From: an uncultured Polaromonas sp.
Lineage (GTDB): Bacteria > Pseudomonadota > Gammaproteobacteria > Burkholderiales > Burkholderiaceae_C
Assembly (NCBI GenBank): GCA_937863225.1
Contig: CALMEI010000020.1
Location: 1 to 46,667 of the forward strand
Reading direction: 5' to 3'
DNA length: 46,667 bases
This document shows positions 38,080 through 46,038 of the stretch, in pieces. A program made the translations under genes and the position numbers. The notes beneath the pieces are model-generated. The model was not told the origin of the DNA. It saw only the letters and a program-made list of their open reading frames with translations, and did no database searches. Each line of letters opens with the position of its first letter. Position 1 is the first letter of the stretch.

Positions 38080-38790
38080 ATGCTGATTCAAGCCCGCCAT
38101 TTGGTCAAAACCTACACCATGGGTGACCAAACGGTACACGCCTTGCGAGATGTGTCGATTGACATTGCTGAAGGTGATTTTGTTGCCATCATGGGCGCAT
38201 CGGGTTCTGGTAAATCGACCCTCATGAACATTTTGGGTTGTTTGGATTTGCCCACCAGCGGTGAATACCTGTTGGCCGGCGAAGCGGTGCAAGGCATGGC
38301 GCAAGACGAACTGGCTTCCATTCGCAATCGCCGCATTGGTTTTGTGTTTCAACAATTCAATTTGTTGCCGCGCACCAGTGCTTTGGAAAACGTAGAGCTG
38401 CCCATGGTGTACGGCGGTGTGAATGCGGCAGACCGTAAAGAACGCGCCATGAAAGCCCTGACGCAGGTGGGTTTGGGTGAACGCTTTGCCCACACGCCAG
38501 CTGAATTGTCTGGCGGGCAACAACAGCGCGTTGCCATTGCACGTGCCCTGGTCAATGCACCGCAACTGATTTTGGCCGACGAACCCACTGGCGCATTGGA
38601 CTCGCAAACTTCCGAAGACATCATGCGACTGCTGACTGATTTGAACCAACAAGGCATGACCGTCATCATCGTCACCCACGAACCCGATATTGCCGAATGG
38701 GCACGGCGCAAAGTGGTGTTCAAAGATGGCAGCATCATTGAAGATGGGGCGAAAGGTTCAGTTCATCAAACCAAGGAGATCAAGGTTTGA
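38080..38790 (+). CDS. MacB/LolD-type ABC ATPase
   Basis: 236 residues. Walker A is GASGSGKST, the Q-loop region is FVFQQFNLLPRTSALENVELP, the signature loop is LSGGQQQRVAIARAL, Walker B is LILADEPTGALD and the switch is THEPD. All are typical of MacB/LolD ATPases. It starts 15 bp after the adaptor gene and overlaps the permease gene by 4 bp. Together they make a split MacB, with ATPase and permease as separate proteins. Confidence 0.93.
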   Translation: MLIQARHLVKTYTMGDQTVHALRDVSIDIAEGDFVAIMGASGSGKSTLMNILGCLDLPTSGEYLLAGEAVQGMAQDELASIRNRRIGFVFQQFNLLPRTSALENVELPMVYGGVNAADRKERAMKALTQVGLGERFAHTPAELSGGQQQRVAIARALVNAPQLILADEPTGALDSQTSEDIMRLLTDLNQQGMTVIIVTHEPDIAEWARRKVVFKDGSIIEDGAKGSVHQTKEIKV

Positions 38791-40019
38791 ATTTCTTAGC
38801 CGCACTCAGAAGCGCATTGCGCGCCCTTGCCGCCAACACCTTGCGCAGCATTTTGACCATGCTGGGCATCATCATTGGTGTGGCGGCGGTCATCACCATG
38901 ATTGCGGTGGGGCGCGGCGCCACCGACCGTGTGCAGGAGCAAATGAAAGGCTTGGGCTCCAACATCATGCTGGTCATGCCTGGCGGTTTGACACAAGGCG
39001 GCGTGCGCTTGGGCGCATCGACAGGGCAAGGATTGTCAGAAGACGATGCCAACGCCATTGCGCGTGACGTGCCTGAGGTGCAAGTTGCTGCACCGTCCAT
39101 GCGCAGCGGCGCGCAGGTGATTGCGGGCAACACCAATTGGAGCACCAGCATCATGGGCAGCACCAACGATTATTTGGAAGCCCGTGAATGGCCGTTGCAA
39201 AGTGGTCGCATGTTTGAAGCCGCTGAAATTCAGGGCTCAGCCAAAGTGGCGATGGTTGGACTGTCCGTGGCCACTCAATTGTTTGGCGACAGCGACCCTT
39301 TAGATCAAGTGATTCGCATCAAAAAAGTACCCGTCACCATCATTGGCGTATTGGCTAAAAAAGGACAAAACTCGCTTGGACAAGACCAAGACGACATCGT
39401 GGTTGTGCCCATCTCCACCTACCGCAATCGCATTCAAGGCGGTAACGCGGGCAAACTCAAACGCGTTGGTTCTATCAGCGTCAAAGTCAAAGAAGGTCAA
39501 AGCATGAAAGTGGCGGAGGAAAACATCAAAGACCTGCTGCGCCAACGCATGAAAGTACAACCTGGAGGTGATGAACCGTTTACCATTCGCAACATCACTG
39601 AAATATTGCAGGCGCAAGAAGAGTCCAGCAAAGTCATGACCATGCTTTTGGCTGCGGTGGCGGGCATCAGCTTGGTGATTGGCGGTATTGGCATCATGAA
39701 CATCATGCTGGTCAGCGTGACAGAGCGCACCCGCGAAATCGGCTTGCGCATGGCCGTTGGTGCACGCGGTCAGGATATCTTGACCCAATTTTTAATCGAG
39801 GCTTGCACTTTGAGCTTAATCGGTGGTGCCATTGGTGTGGCGCTGGGTGCCGTTGCGACCTGGGCTGTCGGCCAATTCGCTGGCTGGCAAGTCAGCATGA
39901 CAATGGCCTCTATTTTCTTGGCCACTGGCTTCTCTGCCTTCGTTGGCGTATTCTTCGGCTTCTACCCCGCCCACAAAGCGTCAAAGCTGTTGCCGATTCA
40001 AGCGCTCAGGTACGAATAA
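38787..40019 (+). CDS. MacB-type permease with periplasmic domain
   Basis: 410 residues, starting at a TTG that overlaps the ATPase stop (TTGA) with AAGGAG 8 nt upstream. It has the four-helix MacB topology: one segment at the N-terminus (about 20-40, LRSILTMLGIIIGVAAVITM), a periplasmic MacB_PCD domain, and three segments near the C-terminus, including MLLAAVAGISLVIGGIGIMNIMLVSVTERTREIGLRMAVGA. Such pumps export peptides, siderophores or macrolides by pulling periplasmic substrates through the adaptor. Repeat copy J lies 22 bp after its stop. Confidence 0.93.
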   Translation: MNFLAALRSALRALAANTLRSILTMLGIIIGVAAVITMIAVGRGATDRVQEQMKGLGSNIMLVMPGGLTQGGVRLGASTGQGLSEDDANAIARDVPEVQVAAPSMRSGAQVIAGNTNWSTSIMGSTNDYLEAREWPLQSGRMFEAAEIQGSAKVAMVGLSVATQLFGDSDPLDQVIRIKKVPVTIIGVLAKKGQNSLGQDQDDIVVVPISTYRNRIQGGNAGKLKRVGSISVKVKEGQSMKVAEENIKDLLRQRMKVQPGGDEPFTIRNITEILQAQEESSKVMTMLLAAVAGISLVIGGIGIMNIMLVSVTERTREIGLRMAVGARGQDILTQFLIEACTLSLIGGAIGVALGAVATWAVGQFAGWQVSMTMASIFLATGFSAFVGVFFGFYPAHKASKLLPIQALRYE

Positions 40020-40040
40020 ATCCGTGCTTAACATGGCATT

Positions 40041-40087
40041 TGCTATAAATAATATAGCAATCTAGGCAATCAACACGCCGGATTAAG
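40041..40087 (-). repeat. Dispersed ~46-bp repeat, copy J (between convergent genes)
   Basis: Plus strand reads TGCTATAAATAATATAGCAA then TCTAGGCAATCAACACGCCGG. Reverse orientation, 22 bp after the macB-like stop and 14 bp from the stop of the convergent gene at 40101. It keeps the in-frame TAG that the coding copies have lost. Confidence 0.85.
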
Positions 40088-40100
40088 GCCAATTTGACTG

Positions 40101-40871
40101 TTATTTTTTAGCTTTGCTCAGTACTTTTTCCAACGCCACTTGGCTGTCTTCAAACGGCGCATCAAACAACACATTGATTAATTCTGCCTCGCGCTGTGAC
40201 ACGGTTTGTAAAAAAAAATCGGTGCCGTCTTTTTCTTTGCCCATGGCGGCAAAGGTATCGAAGCCGGTTTCTAAAAAGTGCTGTAATGCCGCCATGCCCG
40301 CGGCGTGCGCAGGACCACGCATGAGTTTGAGCGCCATGCGCAAACCCGGCATGCGGGTGAGTTGAATCAACTCTTGCCCCACCGCCAATGCACCTTGCAG
40401 TTGTGCGTCGCGGTCTTTGCGCCGGCCAACGGTGAGCCACGCGGTTTGGTAGCGTTCGTTTTGCAAGGCGTCACCCTTGCTGGGCACGGTTTTCATCCAG
40501 CACTTGGCCATGGCCTGATCCAGTTCTTCGGTCAGGCAATGCAACTGCGCCAACGCCACGGCCGTTTGCACCACTTGTTCGGGGAATAGCCGCTCCAACG
40601 CACCGGCAATGCGGGCGAATTGGGCATCGCGTTCAGAATAATCTTTTTCGCTGTACAGCTCGTTCAAAAAGAACAGGGTGGCCGGTTTGTATTGCTTGGT
40701 TTGCAACAGGTCAGCGTAGCTGCCCATGAAACGCTGCGACTGAAAAGCTTTGACCTCGCTCACCGCTTGTGCCAATGTGCTTGATGCGGCCGCTTTTTCG
40801 CGAAGTTGCGCCACCTTTGCCACACAGGCGCGGATGATGTCTTTGGCGTGGGTTGGCATCTTGGCGTTCAT
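40101..40871 (-). CDS. FFLEELY-type hypothetical protein
   Basis: 256 residues from ATG 40871. Soluble and mainly helical. It contains FFLNELYSEKDYSERDAQFARI at about residues 65-90, matching the motif that names the FFLEELY protein group; function is not known to me. The C-terminal half has GFDTFAAMGKEKDGTDFFLQTVSQREAELINVLF. It diverges from the BCS1-like gene with 102 bp between the starts. Confidence 0.68.
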   Translation of the reverse strand: MNAKMPTHAKDIIRACVAKVAQLREKAAASSTLAQAVSEVKAFQSQRFMGSYADLLQTKQYKPATLFFLNELYSEKDYSERDAQFARIAGALERLFPEQVVQTAVALAQLHCLTEELDQAMAKCWMKTVPSKGDALQNERYQTAWLTVGRRKDRDAQLQGALAVGQELIQLTRMPGLRMALKLMRGPAHAAGMAALQHFLETGFDTFAAMGKEKDGTDFFLQTVSQREAELINVLFDAPFEDSQVALEKVLSKAKK

Positions 40872-40973
40872 CTCACTATTGCTGATCAATCATGTGAGTG
40901 TAGCGCCAGTCAGCGGCAGAACACAGCATTGCCTGGTCAACCCGCAACAACTTCAAACGTTATGATTGGCGCT

Positions 40974-42167
40974 ATGGACACTTCTCTGCTCTCCGCCCCC
41001 GCATTTCAAGCCGCTTTGCTCGCTGCCGCCGGCGCCATTGCCTATTGGCTCAAAGACATTCCAGCTTTGTTGGTGTCCTGGGGTAAACGCTTTTTTATAT
41101 CCAGCATGACGGTCGATTCGCGCGACAAATTTTTATTTGGTGCGCTGGTCGAGTACATGGACGAACACCCTGCCCTGCGCCGTGTCAACCAGTTCACTGC
41201 ACGCACCGTGTTGTCCAACAGCATCAACCAAAACTTGGAAGAAGATTTGCGCAACGGCAACCCGCCCAAAGCGTCCTTGTCACCCAGCGAAGGCTTGCAC
41301 ATTGTCAAAGTCAATGGCAAATGGCTGTGGCTGTTGCGCGAAGTCCAAGTGGGCACCAGTATTTTTGAAAAAGTCACGCTCTCACACTGGGGACGCTCGC
41401 CAAAATTCTTAGAGCAATTTTTGCAAGTCGCTATCGACAGCCGCGTGGCACGCGAATCGGATGCCTTGTCGGTTTACATTCCCAACCCTTTTCATGGTGG
41501 CGATTGGACACGCGCACGCTTGGGCAGTCGCAGGCCACTGTCGTCGGTCATTCTGAAAGCGGGGCAAAGCGAACATTTGCTGGGCGATTTGAGCAGCTTT
41601 TTCAAATCCCGCGAACGCTATGCCGAGCTGGGCATACCGTGGCGACGTGGTTATTTGTTGTATGGCCCACCCGGCACAGGCAAAACCTCATTGGTGCAGG
41701 CGCTGGCATCTGAATTGCGTTTGAATGTGTGCATGCTGAGTTTGGCTTCTCCCGTGGTGTCGGACGACAAAGTGCACACCTTGTTGGCAGGCGTGCCACC
41801 ACGCTCGCTGTTGTTGATTGAAGACGTGGACGCATTCTTTAGACAGCGCGATGCCGCTTCTGCCAAAGTGGCCATTTCGTTTTCAGGATTTTTAAATGCA
41901 CTGGACGGCGTCGCCACGCAAGAAGGCACTGTCCTCTTCATGACCACGAATCACCCCGAACTGCTTGACCCCGCCTTGATTCGCGCAGGACGCATCGACG
42001 AAAAAGTTGAGTTGGGCTTGTGCACCCCGGATCAATTGCAACGGCTGTATCTCAAATTCAATCCCAACCCAGAAGCCGCCCAAGCCTTCGCCACCCAACA
42101 CGCCGACAAAGGCCTGTCAGCCGCGCAAGCGCAGGACATGTTGCTGCGGGAATTTGGGGCGAGCTAG
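40974..42167 (+). CDS. BCS1-like AAA+ ATPase, membrane anchored
   Basis: 397 residues from ATG 40974 (an ATG four codons earlier is equally possible; the longer ORF start at 40806 lies within the neighbour's coding region). One hydrophobic segment sits at the N-terminus (about 10-30). A BCS1-N type domain follows (about 40-200), then the AAA core: Walker A GPPGTGKTS, Walker B LLLIEDVDAFF, sensor/arginine-finger region MTTNHPELLDPALIRAGRIDEKVEL. Mitochondrial Bcs1 translocates the folded Rieske protein; bacterial relatives are little studied and no Rieske gene is nearby. It ends with a few bases shared with the convergent U32 gene. Confidence 0.82.
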   Translation: MDTSLLSAPAFQAALLAAAGAIAYWLKDIPALLVSWGKRFFISSMTVDSRDKFLFGALVEYMDEHPALRRVNQFTARTVLSNSINQNLEEDLRNGNPPKASLSPSEGLHIVKVNGKWLWLLREVQVGTSIFEKVTLSHWGRSPKFLEQFLQVAIDSRVARESDALSVYIPNPFHGGDWTRARLGSRRPLSSVILKAGQSEHLLGDLSSFFKSRERYAELGIPWRRGYLLYGPPGTGKTSLVQALASELRLNVCMLSLASPVVSDDKVHTLLAGVPPRSLLLIEDVDAFFRQRDAASAKVAISFSGFLNALDGVATQEGTVLFMTTNHPELLDPALIRAGRIDEKVELGLCTPDQLQRLYLKFNPNPEAAQAFATQHADKGLSAAQAQDMLLREFGAS

Positions 42168-43576
42168 GCACTCACCGCCAACGAACGCGCTGGCGCTTCG
42201 CTGATGTACCTGGCTACAAATGCGCCCACCGCATTTTCGGGCAGAGGTATCCATACCGTGTGGCCACTGCCGGGTGCCACGTCGATGGCAAGGCCAGCTT
42301 TGCTTTGCATGCGTTCTAATTTAACGTCGATATTGCCTTTGGGGTTGATGAGTTCCAGCGTGTCGCCCACGGCAAAACGGTTTTTGACGGCCACTTCGGC
42401 GAGGCCACGTGCCGGGTCATATGACAGCACATCACCCACATAAATGCTGCGGCCCGATTCGGAATAACCGCGCAAATAGTTTTGCGTTTCTTGCGGCGTG
42501 TGGCGTTGAAAAAAGCCAGAGGTGTAGCCACGGTTCGCCAAGCCTTCAAGTTGACCCAGCAAAGCCGGGTTCAACTCACGCCCAGCCACCGCATCGTCAA
42601 TCGCTTGACGGTAGCTTTGCACCGTGCGTGACACATAGTAGGGACTCTTGGTGCGGCCTTCGATTTTGAGCGAATCAACGCCAATTTCAACCAAGCGGCG
42701 CACATGCTCTATCGCACGCAGGTCTTTGCTGTTCATCACATAGGTGCCGTGTTCATCTTCTTCCACTGGCATGTAACTGCCTTGGCGATTCGCCTCTTCC
42801 ATCATGAACACTTTGCCAGCCACACCTGGCGCTTGCACCATTTGCTCCTGCCCTGCACCAGATGCATTTTGATTGCAACAGCCCTGCTCTTTTTCAGCCT
42901 GGGCATGCATAGCTTGCGGTGCAAACACATCGCCTGATGCGTCCACGATGCCTTCTTGCGTTTTGTAGTCCCAGCGGCACGAATTGGTGCAAGTACCTTG
43001 GTTGGCATCGCGGTGGTTGAAGTAGCCCGACAGCAAACAGCGGCCTGAATACGCAATGCACAGGGCACCGTGTACAAACACTTCCAGCTCGGTGTCTGGG
43101 CAGTCTTGGCGGATTTGCTCGACCTGATCCAGCGACAGTTCGCGCGACAAAATCACACGGTGTATGCCGACCGATTTCCAAAACTTCACCGCCGCTGCGT
43201 TGACCGTGTTGGCCTGCACCGACAGGTGAATTTCCATCTCAGGCCAAGTTTCGCGCACCATCATGATGAGGCCGGGGTCTGACATGATCATCGCATCCGG
43301 CTTGAGTGCAATCACCGGTGCCATGTTGCTCAGGTAGTGCTTGGTCTTGTTGCCGTGCGGAAAAATGTTGGACACCAAAAAGAACTTACCGCCCACGCTG
43401 TGCGCATGGTCAATCCCTTCTTTTAAAACCTCCATATCACCAAAATCATTGTTCCGCACGCGCAGCGAATAGCGCGGCTGTCCCGCATACACGGCGTTGG
43501 CGCCAAAAGCAAAAGCAGTTTTCAACATGGCCAATGAGCCAGCGGGAGCGAGGAGTTCAGGGGTTTTGAATGTCAT
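42164..43576 (-). CDS. U32 family protein, TrhP/YegQ-like tRNA hydroxylation enzyme
   Basis: 470 residues. ELLAPAGSLAMLKTAFAFGANAVYAG at the start and EVFVHGALCIAYSGRCLLSGYFNHRDANQGTCTNSCRWDY near residue 165-205, with the four conserved cysteines, define the U32 family; the length and C-terminal domain fit TrhP (YegQ), which takes part in 5-hydroxyuridine formation at tRNA position 34. An insertion of about 45 residues after the Cys cluster is Gln/Ala-rich with its own CC pair (KEQGCCNQNASG). The classical peptidase label is historical. Confidence 0.88.
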   Translation of the reverse strand: MTFKTPELLAPAGSLAMLKTAFAFGANAVYAGQPRYSLRVRNNDFGDMEVLKEGIDHAHSVGGKFFLVSNIFPHGNKTKHYLSNMAPVIALKPDAMIMSDPGLIMMVRETWPEMEIHLSVQANTVNAAAVKFWKSVGIHRVILSRELSLDQVEQIRQDCPDTELEVFVHGALCIAYSGRCLLSGYFNHRDANQGTCTNSCRWDYKTQEGIVDASGDVFAPQAMHAQAEKEQGCCNQNASGAGQEQMVQAPGVAGKVFMMEEANRQGSYMPVEEDEHGTYVMNSKDLRAIEHVRRLVEIGVDSLKIEGRTKSPYYVSRTVQSYRQAIDDAVAGRELNPALLGQLEGLANRGYTSGFFQRHTPQETQNYLRGYSESGRSIYVGDVLSYDPARGLAEVAVKNRFAVGDTLELINPKGNIDVKLERMQSKAGLAIDVAPGSGHTVWIPLPENAVGAFVARYISEAPARSLAVSA

Positions 43577-43642
43577 CCCGCTATTTTATTCGCTACCGGG
43601 ATGCGGTATGGATTGCAGTTTGCAGGCTTCTCCTCTGTGCCC

Positions 43643-44665
43643 CTAACGTTTCAAATCAAAATACCACTGCACCGAATGGAAAAAGATGGGCGCGGCGAAG
43701 CACAGGGCGTCTACTCGGTAAAGCAGCCCACCAGCACCTGTTATGGCGGCCAGGCGCACGCTGCCCTCTTCTTCGCGCCAAATCGGCACCCCACGGTCCC
43801 GTTTCAGCGCTTTCATCACCAAATGCCCCAGCGTGCCAGCCACACAAGCAATGAATGCCATGGCAAATGCCTGTCCCGGCACAAAAGGTGTGATGCCAGC
43901 CAGCAGCGCGCCAATGCTGCTGCCCACACCGATGCCAATGCCCCAACTGGTCCAATTGAAGCTTTGGCTGATATTTGGCAAGGATGGTGGCTGGCGCAGT
44001 TTGCGCGATGCCAAATGTTGGGTCAGCATCGCCATTTGGACGGTCAGCACCAAAAAGAAAATCAGAAAAGCGCCTTTGTGACTGTAGTTGGGAAACTTCA
44101 ATAGCAACAGCGCAGGCACGTGGCTCATGCCATAAATACAAACCATGATGCCCCATTGCAGCTTGGCATTGCGCTCTAAAAAACCCTGCGGATCGTTTGA
44201 CAACACACTGGCGACCGGGATCGCGAGGAACACATAAACCGGAATCAGCACCGAGAACAAATCAAAACGTTCGTACGCTACCAGCACGTATTGCAAGGGC
44301 AGTATCACAAAGAAAGCCAATATCAAACTGCGATGGTCACCCCGGCGTGTGGGCGATATCGAAATAAATTCGCGCAAGCAAAAGAAGGACACCAAACCAA
44401 ACAACACACCCGCCACCGGGGTACCGGCTATCCAAGCCAGCCAAAACACGCCCGTCATCAGCCAACTGGATTTGAGCACGCCTTCGGCATTTTTCAAATC
44501 GGCGCGATGGCGCATGGCCGAGGCGCTGTCGCTGTCTTTACGGTGGTCAAACCGCAGCGTCAAGAAAAACAAAATCAAACTGGCGATTAATAAAAACCCA
44601 AATACGGTGACAAACAAAGCCGCAATTTGTTGGTTGGTGCTGAGGTTTTTGAGAAACTGGTACAT
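43643..44665 (-). CDS. CdsA-like phosphatidate cytidylyltransferase paralogue
   Basis: 340 residues from ATG 44665 (an AGGG site 7 nt upstream; a TTG one codon earlier is the longest start). About eight membrane segments. The family shows at the C-terminus: LVMKALKRDRGV, then GAGGLLYRVDALCFAAPIFF. Compared with the standard signature (KRxxGxKD..PGHGGxxDRxD) the KD is replaced by PI, the HGG by AGG and the first D by Y, so key metal-binding positions look lost while the last Asp remains. It may be a divergent transferase or have another role. It is 13 bp after the PlsC-like gene and co-transcribed with it. Confidence 0.8.
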   Translation of the reverse strand: MYQFLKNLSTNQQIAALFVTVFGFLLIASLILFFLTLRFDHRKDSDSASAMRHRADLKNAEGVLKSSWLMTGVFWLAWIAGTPVAGVLFGLVSFFCLREFISISPTRRGDHRSLILAFFVILPLQYVLVAYERFDLFSVLIPVYVFLAIPVASVLSNDPQGFLERNAKLQWGIMVCIYGMSHVPALLLLKFPNYSHKGAFLIFFLVLTVQMAMLTQHLASRKLRQPPSLPNISQSFNWTSWGIGIGVGSSIGALLAGITPFVPGQAFAMAFIACVAGTLGHLVMKALKRDRGVPIWREEEGSVRLAAITGAGGLLYRVDALCFAAPIFFHSVQWYFDLKR

Positions 44666-44678
44666 CAATGGTCCCTCA

Positions 44679-45290
44679 TTAAACCTCGCGCAAAGCCATC
44701 ACAGCCAGCCGTGCCCGGTCTAAAAATGCGCGTCTGTCTTCGCCAGCTTCAATTTGCATGGGTGCTCCAAATGTGACCGAACACAACACCGGCACCGGCA
44801 CATATTCACCTTTGGGCATGACGCGCTGGATGTTGTTGATCCAAGTTGGAATCAACACCACATGCGGAAATTTTTGGGCTAAATTGTACAAACCTGATTT
44901 GAACGGCAATGGGTCTTGCTGCTGGCCGCGCATGCCTTCGGGGAAGATGATGATGGAATCACCACTGTCTAAAGCCTGCATCAGCGGCAGCAAAGGGTCT
45001 TCGGCTTCACTGCGGTCACGCACCACATACACCACGTTAAACACTTGGGTCGTGATCCACTGGCGCAGCGGTGTTTTGGTCCAATAGTCCTTGGCCGCTG
45101 CAGCGCGGGTGACACTGCGCAGCTCTTGAGGTAAAGCCGCCCAAATCATCACCAAATCGGCGTTGCTTTGGTGGTTGGCAAAATAAATGCGTTGCTCGGC
45201 CTTAGGCGGGCAACCATACCAACGCGCTTGTGAACCCGTCAGCAGACGAATCAAGCCGAGTAAGGCGTAGCTAACGATGTTGGCGAGCAT
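44679..45290 (-). CDS. PlsC-like acyltransferase
   Basis: 203 residues from ATG 45290; a longer in-frame start at 45338 would overlap the divergent ABC gene. Acyltransferase motif I is NHQSNAD (HX4D), motif III is FPEGMRG, and GLYNLAQKFPHVVLIPTWIN follows. It is a lysophosphatidic or related glycerol-phosphate acyltransferase at the inner membrane, in an operon with the CdsA-like gene, an order common in betaproteobacteria. Confidence 0.88.
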   Translation of the reverse strand: MLANIVSYALLGLIRLLTGSQARWYGCPPKAEQRIYFANHQSNADLVMIWAALPQELRSVTRAAAAKDYWTKTPLRQWITTQVFNVVYVVRDRSEAEDPLLPLMQALDSGDSIIIFPEGMRGQQQDPLPFKSGLYNLAQKFPHVVLIPTWINNIQRVMPKGEYVPVPVLCSVTFGAPMQIEAGEDRRAFLDRARLAVMALREV

Positions 45291-45325
45291 GGCGTGATAA
45301 TACACACATCCAAGCCCCGTTCGCC

Positions 45326-46036
45326 ATGATTCATACACAGCAACTCAGTTACACCTACCCCAACAGCCAGACAACCCTGCAATTTGCTGATGTGCAATTG
45401 GCCCAGGGCGAGACGCTGGTTTTACGTGGCAAATCAGGTTCTGGCAAATCCACTTGGTTGGCATTGCTGGCGGGTTTGCTCACCATGCAAATGGGCGAGC
45501 TGACGGTGGCGGGTCAAAGGCTCAATGGCATGTCAAACGCTGCACGCGATGCATGGCGAGCCCAAAACTTAGGCTTTTTGCCGCAGCGTTTGCATTTGTC
45601 AGAGGCACTGACGGTGGCTGGCAATTTGCAGCTGGCGTATTTTGCTGCGGGGATGCAGCAAACCGCCAAAACGCAGGCGCACCTGATGGACACCCTGCAA
45701 AAACTCGGCATTGAAACCTTGTCCAAACGCAAACCCAGCAGTTTGTCGGGTGGGCAAGCGCAGCGCGTGGCGTTGGCACGGGCGGTGTTGCTGTCGCCCA
45801 AAATCATATTGGCCGATGAGCCCACAGCCAGTTTGGATGACGATGCGGCGCAGGATGCGCTGGCGCTGTTGTGCCAGAGCGCACAGACCTGCCATGCAAC
45901 TCTGGTGATTGCCACGCACGATGCGCGTGTGCTGCAACAATTGCCGAACGCCAGCATCCTCAATTTGGCCAATTTTAATGACAAAATTGGCCTTAACACG
46001 GCGTATTTATTGCCTAAGGTGCTATTAAATAAATAG
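45326..46036 (+). CDS. LolD-like ABC ATPase
   Basis: 236 residues. Walker A is GKSGSGKST, signature LSGGQAQRVALARAV, Walker B IILADEPTASLDDDA, switch ATHDAR. Its last residues (GLNTAYLLPKVLLNK) and its TAG stop are encoded by repeat copy K, so the native C-terminus has been replaced or extended by the repeat. The permease gene starts immediately after. Confidence 0.9.
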   Translation: MIHTQQLSYTYPNSQTTLQFADVQLAQGETLVLRGKSGSGKSTWLALLAGLLTMQMGELTVAGQRLNGMSNAARDAWRAQNLGFLPQRLHLSEALTVAGNLQLAYFAAGMQQTAKTQAHLMDTLQKLGIETLSKRKPSSLSGGQAQRVALARAVLLSPKIILADEPTASLDDDAAQDALALLCQSAQTCHATLVIATHDARVLQQLPNASILNLANFNDKIGLNTAYLLPKVLLNK

Positions 46037-46038
46037 CA
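45991..46038 (+). repeat. Dispersed ~46-bp repeat, copy K (3' end of ABC ATPase gene)
   Basis: Forward copy, close to consensus: ACGGCGTATTTATTGCCTAA, GGTGCTATTAAATAA, ATAGCA. Its ATAGCA supplies the TAG stop of the ATPase gene, and its last base is the A of the next gene's ATG. Confidence 0.9.

Noticed and set aside
37507-38679. A 390-codon open frame antisense to the macA-like and MacB ATPase genes
   Set aside because: Its product is His/Gln/Cys-rich and featureless, and both sense genes have full family motifs; it is a codon-bias shadow.
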